A stretch of 58,899 bases of DNA from Melampsora larici-populina 98AG31 (GCF_000204055.1 NW_006768870.1:9083-67981), one strand, 5' to 3'. Positions 23,038 through 34,061 are shown, counted from the stretch's first letter. A program made the numbers and translations. The notes: a model not told the origin generated them from the letters alone.

Positions 23038-23566
23038 GACCAGATGTGCCAACTGATCCTACCCCCTGGAGCTAACCGTTTCACTCGGTCGCTCACAGCC
23101 AGACAAAGACCCATTGTCCTTCACGTTCAAATGCCCCAAGTGGCCGCTGTTCCACCTCAAGCAGTGCACAATGCTTGTTGAGGAGGCATCACTTGAGGCA
23201 GGTCTCTCGGATGGTGGAATGCTGTGGTCGCGTGAACTCTTGCTATGGGATCCAAACATAGATCTTTGGGTGAGTTCTTTCTCAAATACAGTGATGTCTT
23301 CACAGTAACTGATGAGTTTCACTTCCTAGTCTAATACCGCCATTGATACCCCTCACCGTTTCCCTAACAATCCTCGTCAAATCTTGGTTTGATTTAAATC
23401 AATCCCACCAGAAGCTTGCCCGCGGCTTGATCGCTACAAATCCAATGGGAGCGGGTCCCAGATCACAGGAGCAACCAGCGGATCAAACTCAGACATAATC
23501 TATCAGGGGTGTTCTCAACCCAGCAACCCCTTGCAACAGCTTCCATGTGCTGCTCAACACCCGCAA

Positions 23567-23650
23567 CAGCCAGAAGAACTGCCTCGACAGCCAGAAGATC
23601 TGCCTTGACAGCCCGAAGATTTGCCTCGACAGCAAGAAGAACTGCCTTGA
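23567..23650 (+). repeat. Four 21-bp tandem units encoding a 7-residue repeat
   Basis: Unit CAGCCAGAAGAACTGCCTCGA, four copies plus a partial one, read as Gln-Pro-Glu-Glu/Asp-Leu-Pro-Arg. The last codon is CGA in copies 1 and 3 and TGA in copies 2 and 4, which shows directly how Arg codons became stops here. Confidence 0.9.
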
Positions 23651-24195
23651 CAGCCAGCACACGGCGATGATGTGATATTTGTATCCGAGCACAAGGCACC
23701 ATCCCTCAAGACATCTCTTAGTCTTTCAACTCCAGTGGGCTATCTATCACTTTTTTCCAGGAGGCCGACATCCCTAACCTCTTTTTTCCTTTTTTTGTCA
23801 ATAAGCCTGACCTGACCGAAAAGAAGCCCGCATGGCCCAACGTAGACGCGCCCATTCGGGATCTGTTTGAATGGTTCAACCTAACAGCCACCTTGCACCG
23901 TGTCAAAGCCTGGAAAATCTGTTTCACACCAAATTTTACCCAACCTAGTGACACCACAATCCATCGACATGGTTGATGGATTGAGAATTGCAAATTAATC
24001 ACTTTGGAAGCATGGGAGGAGCAGGAGAGCAGCGCAGGCCGCTCTTCAACGATTGGAGCGGCGCGCAAACGGTTTAAGGTGGAGTATTGCCTTGCGTCGA
24101 GTGCGGGTTCAGCACCCGACAACGCGAATGTTGCAAAGTCAGCTTCTCCATCTGTCGCAGATGCAAAGGTAGCTTCAGGCTCTTGCTCCTTGTGA

Positions 24196-24971
24196 AATCG
24201 CGATGCAAGCGGATGTTTGGTGAATAAACCCCCCTTTATTTATGTCTTCCTATCAGTTTTGGAACTAATCTTTTCTGTGCCCTCTGTACCTTATTCTGTG
24301 CTGTTCTGCCTCTAAAATTTCTCTCCCTTTCACGTCAGTGCATTCAAAAAATTGGGTGGGTACAATTTGCTTTGTGAATTTTGTGCTTGGTGAAATCATG
24401 GATAGTGCATCTACAAAAGAGCGCTTTAGGTGGAAAAGTTATGTGTTTGGATTTACACGTGTGCTTTCTTTTACTTCCCTGTTTGTGGTGAGCTGTCTCA
24501 ATGATCCTTTGTGATCATACAAAATGTGTATGATCAACTCAACACACAATGCAAAGTGTATTTGTAACAAGTGATTTTGATGAGCGATGGTACACAATGG
24601 TTTGGGCCAATTATATCCGAATTACCTTTTTTTTGGGGTGTACCAAAGGTAGACCAGTGATTCACGCGCTATTAAGGGATTAATGAGAGGAGTTAAAATG
24701 TCTGCACGCTTGTTTCCCCCTAGTTGAAAGCAAGGGGACAATCATGATTCATGAGGTTAACATGTTTGATGTTTTCTCTGTTCTAGAAAGAGAACACTTT
24801 CCCTCATATCATTTCTTTCTTCCTAGAAAGATCAACACCTCTTCAATTCACTCCTTCAAACCACTTCCCCATATATATAGTAGGTTCTTCTTCAACTTCA
24901 CTTGAAGATTCTTCATACATTGCATTTATTCATTGGTTGACAAGTTCTTCACTTCCGTTTCAGATAGCCCG
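24196..24971. other. Intergenic spacer between the two plus-strand cargo genes
   Basis: No open frame of note. It probably holds the 3' end of the zinc-ribbon-like gene and the promoter of the alpha-kinase-like gene. Confidence 0.5.
24872..24879 (+). promoter_or_regulatory. Candidate TATA box of the alpha-kinase-like gene
   Basis: TATATATA in CCCCATATATATAGTAGG, 100 bp upstream of the ATG at 24972. Its presence supports an independent start for this gene instead of continuity with the upstream cargo gene. Confidence 0.5.
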
Positions 24972-26344
24972 ATGTCAGACACACATGTTGACCATGACAC
25001 CCACGGTGACCCCGCCACCTCCTCTGATCCCCTCAACGCGGCACAGGCCCTTTCAACCTTCCCACTCACCGGAACAACCGATCAGACCAAGAACACGGGC
25101 GACACTGATGGTGTCGCGGGAAAAGCAGACATCATCAACAGTGGAACAGACAGAGTGACATTGCACTCAGTCTGTGGTTTTGGTAAGATCACTGGTCATT
25201 AACTTGAATCTTGATAGTTCCAGCAAACCTAAGTGTGTTGCTTTGATGTAAATGTAGAGGTTTTTTTGAGCGACCACGTCTTTGACACCCGCCAACTCTG
25301 GAACTTGTCCTTGCCGCTCGTCAACTGGCCGGAACTCCTACCCAAAGATTGTAACGCCATCATGCTTGCTGTAATAAGAGGCGATGGGTCATCTTTGGTC
25401 TTTACCAGCAGACCGGCCCACATTCAGATGACCAATGAAGTTGTACATTCATCAGACTTCCGTGTGACAGTGAAAGCGACTCTCTCAGACAGTGGCCGTC
25501 AGGTGTCAATTGGAGTGCGCAGATTCAATACCCATGAGGTTAACTTTGGCACTTACTTAGGGGTCGCCAAGAGCTACCTTCATGTGGCTACCAATTTGAA
25601 TCGGTTTTGATACCAAATCATGGACCTTTTAGAGACCACAGACTTACTTGAATCCAACGAATTCAGCCATGAAGACTGGGTGGTTCTCCGAGCCTTGCAA
25701 GTAAGTGTTCTATTAAGCATTGCCTTTTCTTACACCGTAGTAAGGGGTTTGATCTAACGTCACAACACGCTCTACAGTTCCAAGAAAACTTAGTCGGACT
25801 GATGAGTGAAAACACGGCTGAAGGTACAGGTTTTGAGAAAGGGTTCACCGCTGAAGAGATAGTCCCGGGAGCACGCGAGAAGTACAGTTTTGACACGTCT
25901 TTCAAACCTATGGCGCGGTGCGAAACCCCGAATGTGCCTCTTGAAACTCCCATGCACCTTTTACTTGATGCTTTCTCGCATTGCTCATACAAAGGCAGCG
26001 GTAGGACCAGCGCAATAGGTGGATTCCAGGGTGTTGGCCCCATCATCACCGAAGCAGTCATCCATGATACCGAGTGAGTCACCCTGGGTGAATCACAGCC
26101 GAATCATTGATCTTTGATGGACTTACCTTACTGGGACTCTTGTTGATATTTTCTTTCCAGGCGCAATTGGACCATTGGTAACTTTGGACGCGCGGTAATT
26201 CCACACTTCGCAAGAGAGCATGTTTGCAGGAAGTTCTGTTGGTTGCAAGGGTTGCCCCGCTATGGCCCTTCAAAAGATGTCAATTCAGCTGATGGCCCGT
26301 CAGATGCCAACCCCAAAGCTACGGTGGATGAATTACTGAACTAG
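24972..26344 (+). pseudogene. Alpha-kinase (MHCK/EF2K-type) fold protein carried in the large transposon
   Basis: Four exons (24972-25182, 25258-25700, 25778-26073, 26161-26344) join in phase into 378 codons with one internal TGA at 25608-25610. The second half carries alpha-kinase C-lobe landmarks in order. These are AFSHCSY, GGFQGVG (canonically D-L/F-Q-G-V), an IH motif shortly after, the GNFG of the Gly-rich loop, and the zinc-site CxxxC (EHVCRKFC). The Asp normally before FQG/LQG, part of the catalytic/metal site in this family, is Gly here, and the downstream metal Asp position reads Glu. Even without the stop it may therefore be a pseudokinase. The N-lobe is less clear (SDFRVTVKATLSDSGRQ...VRRF). 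Exon 1 is an Asp/Thr-rich tail. Position between the element's inverted repeats suggests cargo. Confidence 0.78.
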
Positions 26345-26762
26345 GATCATAATACTTCTCCAAAGTTGATATTTGCTTCATAACCACAAGTTGTCTTTGA
26401 TCCATATGGACTGTTGCCAGTGAGGCTATTTGTACTACTGAATCAATATACTTATTTATATCATCTTTCATCACCTATCGCTATGATGAACATCTTGTGT
26501 GAATCAATTACATTGGACTAAAACTTAATCAAGCTCTTTTCCCATCCCGTTTGAATCCTACCATCAATAATCGTTTTGTGCCATTTCCAAGTCAAATTTT
26601 GCAACTCTTTCTTGATTTCTGGCGAAAAAGTGTTGATATAACACTTCAGGAGCAGAAAGAAGCTTTGCTATGCTTCTTGGATGATTGGTTTTTGAGTAGG
26701 TATTGATTTTAATAAGATAAGAAAGATACACAAAATTGGATCATTGATTACATATACAATGT
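26345..26762. other. Tail-to-tail spacer inside the large element
   Basis: AT-rich sequence between the stops of the alpha-kinase-like gene (+) and the CxC gene (-). No gene is seen. Confidence 0.6.
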
Positions 26763-29700
26763 TTACAAAGCCAGGTTGCCTATGAAAGTGATATTTTCCC
26801 TTTTCTGCAGCCTGCGAATGAGCCAATTGTTCCTCCGAGTAACCATTTCCTCCATGAAAAAATTGAATCGCACAGCAGACATGTTTCTTGCAATAGAAGC
26901 AAATCCTTCATACCACACATCAGTCATCTCCGCTGCTGAGGAGTTAAAGAACCATCCCCCTTCATCTCAAAGCTCTGGAAAGAGCTTTGGATCAGTGTAA
27001 TGCTGACAGAATTTGTCGCTGTCCTTGTGGCTACGAAAATGAAATGGATCAACGGGGATAACCGTCTCCACAAACGGCTGGTGTTTGCCGCTGGTGTAGA
27101 TGTGTTTGACCAGCCTGCAGGCGTTGTCGTAGAAGCACACCTGAGGGATTCTACAGGGAAAGCTGCGTGAGATAAATTCCTGAACATACCAAAGGCTTCA
27201 ATATAAGCCAAGCCAATATAAGCAATATGATATGATGGGAAGAGGATGAAACACATACACAAACCGCGCTGACACTTTCAGTGTTGTAAAAGGTTTCTCA
27301 CCCAAGTACAACCCCACAACAGGCCACGGCGAGTTGGTCGTTGTGGGTTTGCTTGCGAGAAAGGCAGACTCGACTCCCCTTTGTTTTGGGGAGATCACCT
27401 CCTTTGCGAGCCTGCTCGTGCGCCCTATCATCTTCGTCTACCTGTTGCACGTCCTCCAGTCCAGTTAGCTCAGCGGTGTTCCAATCTTGATGGACCTTGG
27501 GGTCAGCCGGGCGGTTTGAAGCAGGACGGTTGAGCATGGAGGTTAGCGCAAAGTTTGAGGTCACTCGAGCCTTGAATTTGCTGTAGGCTTCGACATGTTC
27601 TGCAAGATGACATGTGGGTTTCCCGTCCATCGCAGTATTGGCGCAAGGTTGGGAAAGACACCGTAGGCCAAGTCGTTTATGGTGGTCAGGACAAAATTGA
27701 TCATTTACCCTGGCCAGGCGGTTGGTGCAAGGTCCATCTGGAGGTGGCAGGCCGTCAGTTTCGGCTAATTCGCGTAGCTGTTTGGAGGTTGCTGAGCATC
27801 TCCAGTGTCCTATAGTTATTCCGTCGGTCACTATGGCACGGATTTGCGGAGGAAAAGGATAGATGTGAGTTACAGCTGGGAAGAAATAATCAAGCAAAGG
27901 GACATACAGCCCAATTTTGGTTTTTTGCCATCATCACCTGGGAGTGGAACCACACGCACACAACCCGAGCACACGTGGTCGCGATGCTTGGACCCTTCAA
28001 GCGCGATCCTTTCCAGAACGTGCTCCATTGGATTGTTGTAGCGGTGGTCGCTCTCTATCTTGGCATCTACTATTACATTTCTTTGAGAAGAGTCGGCTTG
28101 CTGGAGGAGGCTATGAATGTCAAGTCCGTCTCCACAAGTAACCACAGATAGAAACGGCTGGACCTTTGGAGCGCCGTGTAGTGTTGGGATGGAGACGTCG
28201 TTGACATAGGTGAGGTTGAACAAGTTGGCAAGGTTGAAGTAGGATATGCTGATGATGAAGAATGAGAAAGCAGAAACCAAATTAAGACAGTGAAAGAGAA
28301 GTTGAATTACTGAGCTAGCATTTGGCCGTTACGAAACATCTTGGCCAGTCTGTGTGTCATGAAAAAGTGACTTCTTATCTGATAGTTCTTGTCATTGCGA
28401 CCATCAAGAGCGGAGTAGTACGTTTGTAAGCTGTTGCACAAATAGTAGCTTGGTCTGTAGTGTCTAGTACAATCTATTGATTGAGGCAGGTTGCAAAACC
28501 TGGTTAGAAATTCTAACTCGGTGACAGGGGAGGACAAAGAAAAGGAAGCCATAACAGAGCATCCACTCACTTGGGCATTTCATGGTGAATATCCTTGCGG
28601 TGTCGACCCCATCAACATCATACAAGTAACCATCAATGTGAGACCGATGCTGTAAATTGTTTGACGTTGGGCAGACTAAACACTTCTTCACAGGTGGAGT
28701 AAGAAAGACTTCAGGTATTTTAACTGTGAGTTTGGGTGAATATCCATGCTCTTGAATCAGGAGTGTGGGCTGCACACAACTTTGAACAAAGATTGGAAAT
28801 AGTGTATTCCACAGCCGATAGCATTCGTTGGATGAAAGTGATAAGTTCAAAGCCTTGCAGAGGAAGGGTACAACTTCCTTGGGGTGGGGTGTTAGCAACG
28901 CAGCAGCAGGTACTGTACCAGTACCGGTATCGTACAGTAAAGTACCTAATGTTAGCAGTACAGTACCTAGGAGTAAAGTACCTTGGTGACCAATACTTTA
29001 CTACGGGCCCCGGAAACTTTTTTTTTGGTGTAGGTACTGTACTCAGTGCAGTACCGCACCCCGAGGTACTGTACTAGTATGGGTCCTGTCAGTATCCCAA
29101 TACTAGGTACTTTTGTGGTAAAGTACCTAGTTTTCAGCTGTACTTCGCCCGTCAAATCCATCCTGAGTACTACACCACCCGCAAACGCCAAAGGTCACCA
29201 AAGAGATGTCACGACATCGCCCCTTTGGTAAGTATTGACCATTTTGGTCTGCATTCCACCTCTTTCTATCTAGATACTGACTCTTTTTTGCTTAATCAAA
29301 TTTTAGGATTGATCTAGACATGCAGCAATGGAAACCAGTACCCTTCCCATCAGGGTACTTGAGCAGAGCTTCTTGTTTTTTCAAAAGGTATGACCCTTTT
29401 ACTCTCTTTCACCTACTTTACATTCCATACTTATAAGTTACATTTCCATTTTTACGATCTCCATTTTCTTATCTATACTATTCCCTTTGTCAATTACCTC
29501 CATCACTTTAACCGTTATCATTCAATGATGACAGCTATTTTCACTGTTTGTGTATGTGGTTGCTGGAAGGGGTTCAAATGAAAGGGAAATTTGTCAAGGC
29601 GGGCGAGATCATGAATCAGTGCATTGCTAATGATGCAGCTTGTCGTGCAAGGAAGTCTTGAGGGATTTTTTTCTTCTACTTTTCAGCCTTTTTATTTCCC

Positions 29701-30230
29701 TATTTTATTTCTTATTTCTTGTTAATACTATTGCTTTTTAATATCAATCTTTTTACTTGTTTGTTTTTTTCATTTTATTTCCTTGCAAAACATGAACATC
29801 TCCTATTGTGCCAGGTACTGTACAATACAGTACAGTACCTAAGCTAGGTACGGTATAGTACAGTACCTAAATTTTTTGCCAGGATACCAGTACAGTACAG
29901 TATCATGGCATGGGGAAAAGTACTGTACTGCAGCTTGATTTTCACAGTACCTAGAGCCTAGGTACTGTACTCAGTACAGTACCTTCCCGCGGGTACTGTA
30001 CTGAGAACCTCATTTTTGAGTATTTTAAAATAAGGTACTGTACTAGTATCCTCAATACTGTACTGGTACAGTACCTGATGCTGCGTTGGTGTTAGGTTCC
30101 AGGCTCCGTCGGTGAGAGTAAAGATTTCCAAGGCCAAGCTGACAAATCGTGTAAGGACAGATAGATTCAGCTTGGCATATAAGTCCGGCGCGTCCGATGA
30201 GAGGGTGTTGACAAGGGTTTGTAGAAGCAT
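26763..30230 (-). pseudogene. CxC5/CxC6 KDZ-associated transposase-type gene, split by an insertion
   Basis: Starts near 30230 (MLLQTLVNTLSSDAPDLY). The CxC5-like part includes KCLVC...MKCP and a following Tyr-rich segment (HYRPSYYLCNSLQTYYSAL). The CxC6-like part follows: VTDGITIGHWRCS, FCPDHH, RCLSQPC, TCHLAEH. After an intron (GTGAGA donor) come transposase-like motifs CFYDNACRL, PVDPFHFRSHKDSDKFC and NSSAAEMTDVWYEGF, matching the C-terminal region of this family; the stop is at 26763. Two defects are seen: TGA at 26967-26969 after LFPEL, and a 1193-bp insertion (28896-30088) in the first exon. Removing the insertion plus one 7-bp duplicate restores the frame through NLTPHPKEVV. Family knowledge: CxC clusters accompany KDZ transposases in basidiomycetes. 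As the only transposase-like gene outside the nested hAT, it is the likely mobiliser of the large element. Confidence 0.75.
28896..30088. mobile_element. GTAC-palindrome-rich non-autonomous element (1193 bp)
   Basis: Flanked by a perfect 7-bp duplication GTGTTAG (28889-28895 and 30089-30095). Termini are CAACGCAGCAGCAGGTACTG and its near-perfect inverse at the right. Both ends (about 200-260 bp each) are packed with palindromic GTACTGTAC, AGTACAGTACCT and CAGTACAGTAC words; the centre (about 29230-29800) is plain AT-rich sequence without a gene. It shares CAA...TTG ends and 7-bp duplications with the hAT element in this window, so it may be mobilised by a hAT-like enzyme. Confidence 0.8.
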
Positions 30231-30597
30231 GCTGAGCAGCGCAGTGGGTGGTGAAATGTTGGGTGTGACGGTGAAGGTGGAAGACGGGCAAATTTTTTAC
30301 AAAGTCAGTGTGCCGGGGGGTTTTGGGTTGAGGGGTAATGGGGGAGTTGGTGAAATTGTTCAGGTTATTTCACTGTGCTGTTGGGTAGATGGCAATGTTT
30401 GGGACAGGTGAGTGCAAGTTTGTCTTACCCCATGGGGTTATGGGTTTAGCAGGCAAATGGCAGTCAGTTTGTACTGCCACGGGCTGACAGTCAGGGACCT
30501 CCCAAGGGACGGGATCTCCGTCGGGCCCAAGGGAAAATTTCTGCGGCCGAAAAAGCCCAAGCCCGAGCCCAGCTCGGGCTGGCCCGCTGGTCCCGGT

Positions 30598-30617
30598 GCC
30601 GGGTCCAGGCCTTAGTC
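30598..30617 (-). repeat. Right terminal inverted repeat of the large element
   Basis: Exact reverse complement of 17110-17129. The inner flank is again rich in GGCCC/GGGCC words, as at the left end. Confidence 0.75.
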
Positions 30618-31483
30618 ATGCCTTTGGTGTAGGGTTGTCATCACCAAGTTTCACTTTTTCTTTTTCAAAACGGAGCGACAAGAAATATCGGAATGGCTGT
30701 GTCTCTCATACACCGCATAATCAGACTCGCGGCCTGTTAACCGTCGTCTCTGCCGTCGCCGACCTATCCCACTAGGTTAATCGAACGTCAACCACGATCA
30801 AATTAATGGAGTTTTCCCACAACTACGCCAGGTGGCAATGCTCTTACACTGCGAAAACCGTGAATTAGGCACAGCTTTATGGCAGAACTTTACAAACTAC
30901 ATAGCCGAGCGCCTGGTGTCCGTAAGGTAAGACTTCAAATTAATGTTGTTTTCCACAAGCACCTTCCATTGGATGATTGGTGACGATGCTATACTTAGAG
31001 CATCCCCACCAGTCCTGAACCGCAACCAGTCTTACAGGGCAGTATTTCCGACATGTGACACGTTGTATTTTCCCTTCAGGAAGGGCAACGGCCACCGGAC
31101 ACCCTGGACCAGACCGTAACCCTTCCTCCGCGTTCTTACGCACACCATTTGCTTCTCTAATAGTCATATTGTGTGATACATACGATAAGCCTCATATATA
31201 TCGAACGATCGAGCAAAATACTTTGAAGATGGCTCCAAAGGAGCTATGAAAATCCATAGCGCACAGGGAGATAGGTGTCTGTGTACGCCGTAATTACACT
31301 ATATCGGCCTTTAAAATAAAGCCCACGACCGGCCGACTCCCCCTATTAATAGATGTCTTCAACCCCTCTTTCCTTGTTCCCCATCCCTTGTTGTCCGTTT
31401 CCCTCTGCCTTGTATACATCTTAAACTCCAATTTTGCACTTTATACCTTTTGGTTGCTTAAACTTATCATCATCCTCAGCGCT
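30618..31483. other. Non-coding region upstream of the Harbinger transposase
   Basis: Contains the putative left Harbinger terminus near 30997 and related short repeats (TGGTGACGATGCTATACTTA near 30977). It also holds the promoter-proximal, pyrimidine-rich leader of the transposase gene. No gene is seen. Confidence 0.5.
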
Positions 31484-33004
31484 ATGATGAGTACTATGAG
31501 AGAGGATTTTCTCAAATTCATGGCCCAGTACTCAGTTGGTTCATCTATTCGTTCCCAGCATTTGTCCAATCTTTCGAACTTCACTCAAGACATGTTGAAA
31601 ACTCTCCTGTTGTTAGAGGAAGAAGAAACTCGGTCAAACCCAGGTGGATCTCTACCCGGCAAAGCGCCTAACCTCCCTCGTGATCCAGAAGCCGGTCATG
31701 CTCAACTGATGAAAGACTACTTTGCGGCAAATCCTGTCTATGGCGAGGGTCTTTTTCGTCGCCGATTCCGGATGAGTTGTCGTTTGTTTTTGCGCATCAT
31801 GAACTCCCTCGGAAACGATGACGTGTATTTTACACAACGTTATAACTGTACAGGTCAGCATCCACTCCCTGATTTAGCCGATTGTATTTTAATCTGATCA
31901 ACCTCTTTCTCGGTTTGATTATCAAGGTCAAGCTGGAAACTCGCCTCACCAGAAGGTTACAGCGGCACTGCGTCAGCTTGCTTACGGAACCACTGCTGCC
32001 CAAATGGATGAATACTTGCGTCTCGCCGAATCTACCGCCATCCAGTGTCTCCTCAAATTTTGTAGCGGTATCATTCGATTGTTTGGTCCGCATTACCAAC
32101 GCAAGCCCAACGCCAAAGATGTCCAGCGAATACTCACTGAGAACGCCGAACGAGGATTTCCCGGGATGCTCGGATCTTTAGACTGTATGCACTGGCAATG
32201 GAAAAACTGCCCTAAAGCGCTCACTGGAGCTTTTGCTGGACGTTTGGGCAAGCCCACTCTGATTCTCGAAGTTGTTGCAACCCGCGATTTATGGATCTGG
32301 CATTCTTTTTTCGGTTTACCCGGTGCTAATAACGACATTAACGTACTTGAGCGATCCAATATTTTCCGCGACCTCTCTCAAGGCCTCTCTCCCCCTTGTA
32401 ATTTCAAAGTGAATGGAAAGGATTATGACACCGGTTATTACCTCGCTGATGGGATTTATCCCAAGTGGGCAACCTTGATCCAATCTTACAGCGCTCCTGA
32501 CACTCCTAAATTGACGGTCAGTCTGTTTTCATTTATCCTATTTCGATTTTGACGATTTCTTTCACTATACTGATGTGTGATTGTTCCCTTTGGCTTCTCT
32601 ACTGTTAGAATTTCGCCCAAGCTCAGGAGGCGACTCGCAAGGACGTGGAACGAGGCTTTGGCGTACTGCAAGCTCGTTTCCACATAATCAGAGGTGCAGC
32701 CCGGATGTGGCAACCTTGCTCGCTATGTTTGATTATGAATGCTTGTATCATACTTCATAACATGATCATTGAAGACCAAGGTAATCCGGGCTACGAGTTT
32801 TTGGAAGAAGAAGATTTGATTCCTCCTGCCCCTCTACGTCGCCCTCCCGGTTTTGCTGCTCAATTCTTGAGAGGCCGCGAAGCTTATCGCAATTCGGATG
32901 CTCACTATTCTTTACGCAACAACTTGATCGAGCACCTGTGGAAGATGAACTCTGGTAATCATGATGAAGATTACAGCGATTTGAGCAGTGAAGATGACAT
33001 CTAG
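31484..33004 (+). CDS. PIF/Harbinger transposase (DDE_Tnp_4 type)
   Basis: Three exons (31484-31853, 31927-32516, 32609-33004) join in phase to about 451 residues with no internal stop. The helical N-terminus includes YGEGLFRRRFRMSCRLFLRI, typical of fungal Harbinger transposases. The catalytic triad is visible: first Asp in GMLGSLDCMHWQWKNC, second Asp in LPGANNDINVLERS, and Glu in EATRKDVERGFGVLQARF. NACIILHNMIIED closes the core, followed by an acidic tail (EDYSDLSSEDDI). Start: ATG at 31484, next to a second ATG, after a pyrimidine-rich leader. The enzyme should cut and paste the surrounding element with its Myb-like partner. Intactness suggests recent activity. Confidence 0.92.
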
Positions 33005-33440
33005 CTTTAGTTTGACTCATCTTTTATTTAGTCTGTGCGATTTTTATTTCTTTCTTGATGGTTATGTAGTTCCGGCTCTTATTTTTCTCTACTCTTTCTT
33101 TCTTTGTGTCTATACTTGGTGTCTACAAGAATTGCTTTGGTTTAGTCTGTATCGGTTTGTTTTTCTCTGAGTTTGTGATATATACATGCCCACTTTCTTT
33201 TACTCATGTAATATAAAGCTATATAGCAATGGCCATTCTATGTACAAGCTTGTATTGATTTCATGATACAATGAGAGACGAGAGAAAATCATGATTGATA
33301 AACGCAGGAACAACTTCATGATATACTGAGGCATAAGCGAAATAGCAAGACAAAAAGTACGGAAGAATAGATGATCGGCACATGGAACAACAACATAACA
33401 TCGGTGAATACCTAGGAGATGTTTTCATGATCTGTCTACA
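33005..33440. other. Tail-to-tail spacer in the Harbinger group
   Basis: T-rich, then A-rich sequence between the converging transposase and CxxC genes. The 60-codon open frames here have no support. Confidence 0.5.
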
Positions 33441-34061
33441 TCAAATGCGACCTTCAAGCCATTCCCATTTGATATCCTCAGATAGTTTGACAAAGTGTTC
33501 ACCGAGTCCTACCCTTCTTAAAAAGAGTCCGGCCTTCTTCTTATCACCAGCTTGTTGCAAGTGAGGGCCGGTGTAGCTGGACACCAAAATCAGCGCCTCA
33601 CGTAGATTTCGAAAGTCATCTCTGCACTTCTTCTGAGTAATTTTCTTGATTTCTCCATTGGCTTGGTCATCGCAGTAGGACAAGCGCTGTTGGTAACTTC
33701 GGCGCGGTCGTATGGACCGCCGTTTTGAGTTAACATAACGTTGGACTTGAGCACGACGACGATTGCCTGCAATGTATGAGAGCAAAAGCAAAACCTATAT
33801 TAAATTTTGCATACCACTCAAGACAAACAAGAAACTTACGTCGAAATCCAACACTTGAGGTGTTTACAAACACCTCGGAACCCGTTTGACGACGGAGATA
33901 TCGCAAAGCGCGAGGACTCAGAGAAGCCTGGTACCCATAGTCGGTGCAAATCCAACAGGCTAGTACGTCTACATTAGCTTTGATTACATTTTCAGATTGG
34001 AGTGCTGATGCTGGAATTTTGACTAACCTACTTCTCCTGCAACGGGAACACACCAGGGCAT
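33441..34061 (-). CDS. Small CxxC protein within the Harbinger group, function unknown
   Basis: Three exons (34061-34028, 33959-33840, 33766-33441), with introns of 68 and 73 bp and clean GT-AG sites, join in phase to 159 residues. The protein begins MPWCVPV, and the first junction brings in ACWICTDYG, so an early Cys and a CxxC could bind one metal ion. The middle is strongly basic (RNRRRAQVQRYVN, SKRRSIRPRRS), suggesting nucleic-acid binding; the rest is helical and charged. I do not recognise the family. Its position between the transposase and the Myb-like gene, inside the candidate element ends, suggests a third element-encoded protein. It could instead be a captured host gene. Confidence 0.6.

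Larger units (their letters stand above)
17717..24195 (+). pseudogene. Zinc-ribbon-like multi-exon cargo gene, decayed and hAT-interrupted
   Basis: Exon 1 (17717-17896) encodes a CPVC knuckle (PGFACPVCLESG) and ends at a good GTAAGT donor. Later exons carry CGGCEGKTG...CVYNAC and RECGAKC, so the N-terminal part is probably metal binding. The frame is broken by TGA at 18204-18206, 23390-23392, 23606-23608, 23648-23650 and 23974-23976. The junction near 18350-18430 cannot be resolved in frame. An intron starting GTGAGA after VVKVFAWLK (18804) received the hAT element; the next exon begins about 23100 (PDKDPLSFTFKCPKWPLF). A Gln-Pro-Glu-rich heptad repeat lies at 23567-23650. The frame ends with GSCSL at 24195. 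The family is not recognised; similar Cys-rich N-termini occur on basidiomycete alpha-kinase-type proteins, which is only an impression. Confidence 0.55.
17110..30617. mobile_element. Large decayed TIR transposon with CxC5/CxC6 gene and cargo genes
   Basis: A perfect 20-bp inverted repeat bounds the region: GACTAAGGCCTGGACCCGGC at 17110-17129 and its complement at 30598-30617. Weaker inverted similarity continues inward; for example, GGGAGGTCCCTGACAG near 17456 pairs with CTGACAGTCAGGGACCTCCC near 30483. Between them lie a minus-strand CxC5/CxC6 transposase-type gene, a plus-strand alpha-kinase-fold gene and a plus-strand zinc-ribbon-like gene. The total is 13.5 kb; without the later hAT (18815-23037) and GTAC element (28896-30088) it is about 8.1 kb. 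All three resident genes are interrupted by nonsense codons or insertions. I found no target-site duplication, so the two ends could belong to related but separate elements; that is the main doubt. Confidence 0.6.

Noticed and set aside
18204..26969. TGA as a recoded sense codon (altered code or selenocysteine)
   Set aside because: The intact host genes (2835-6437, 10879-12926) and young transposons contain no internal TGA, and CGA/TGA alternation in the 21-bp repeat is explained by mutation.
17110..30617. Starship-type giant element led by a tyrosine recombinase
   Set aside because: No tyrosine recombinase lies within the inverted repeats; the one at 43905-44945 belongs to the Ngaro-type retroelement, and Starships do not carry such terminal repeats as their defining ends.
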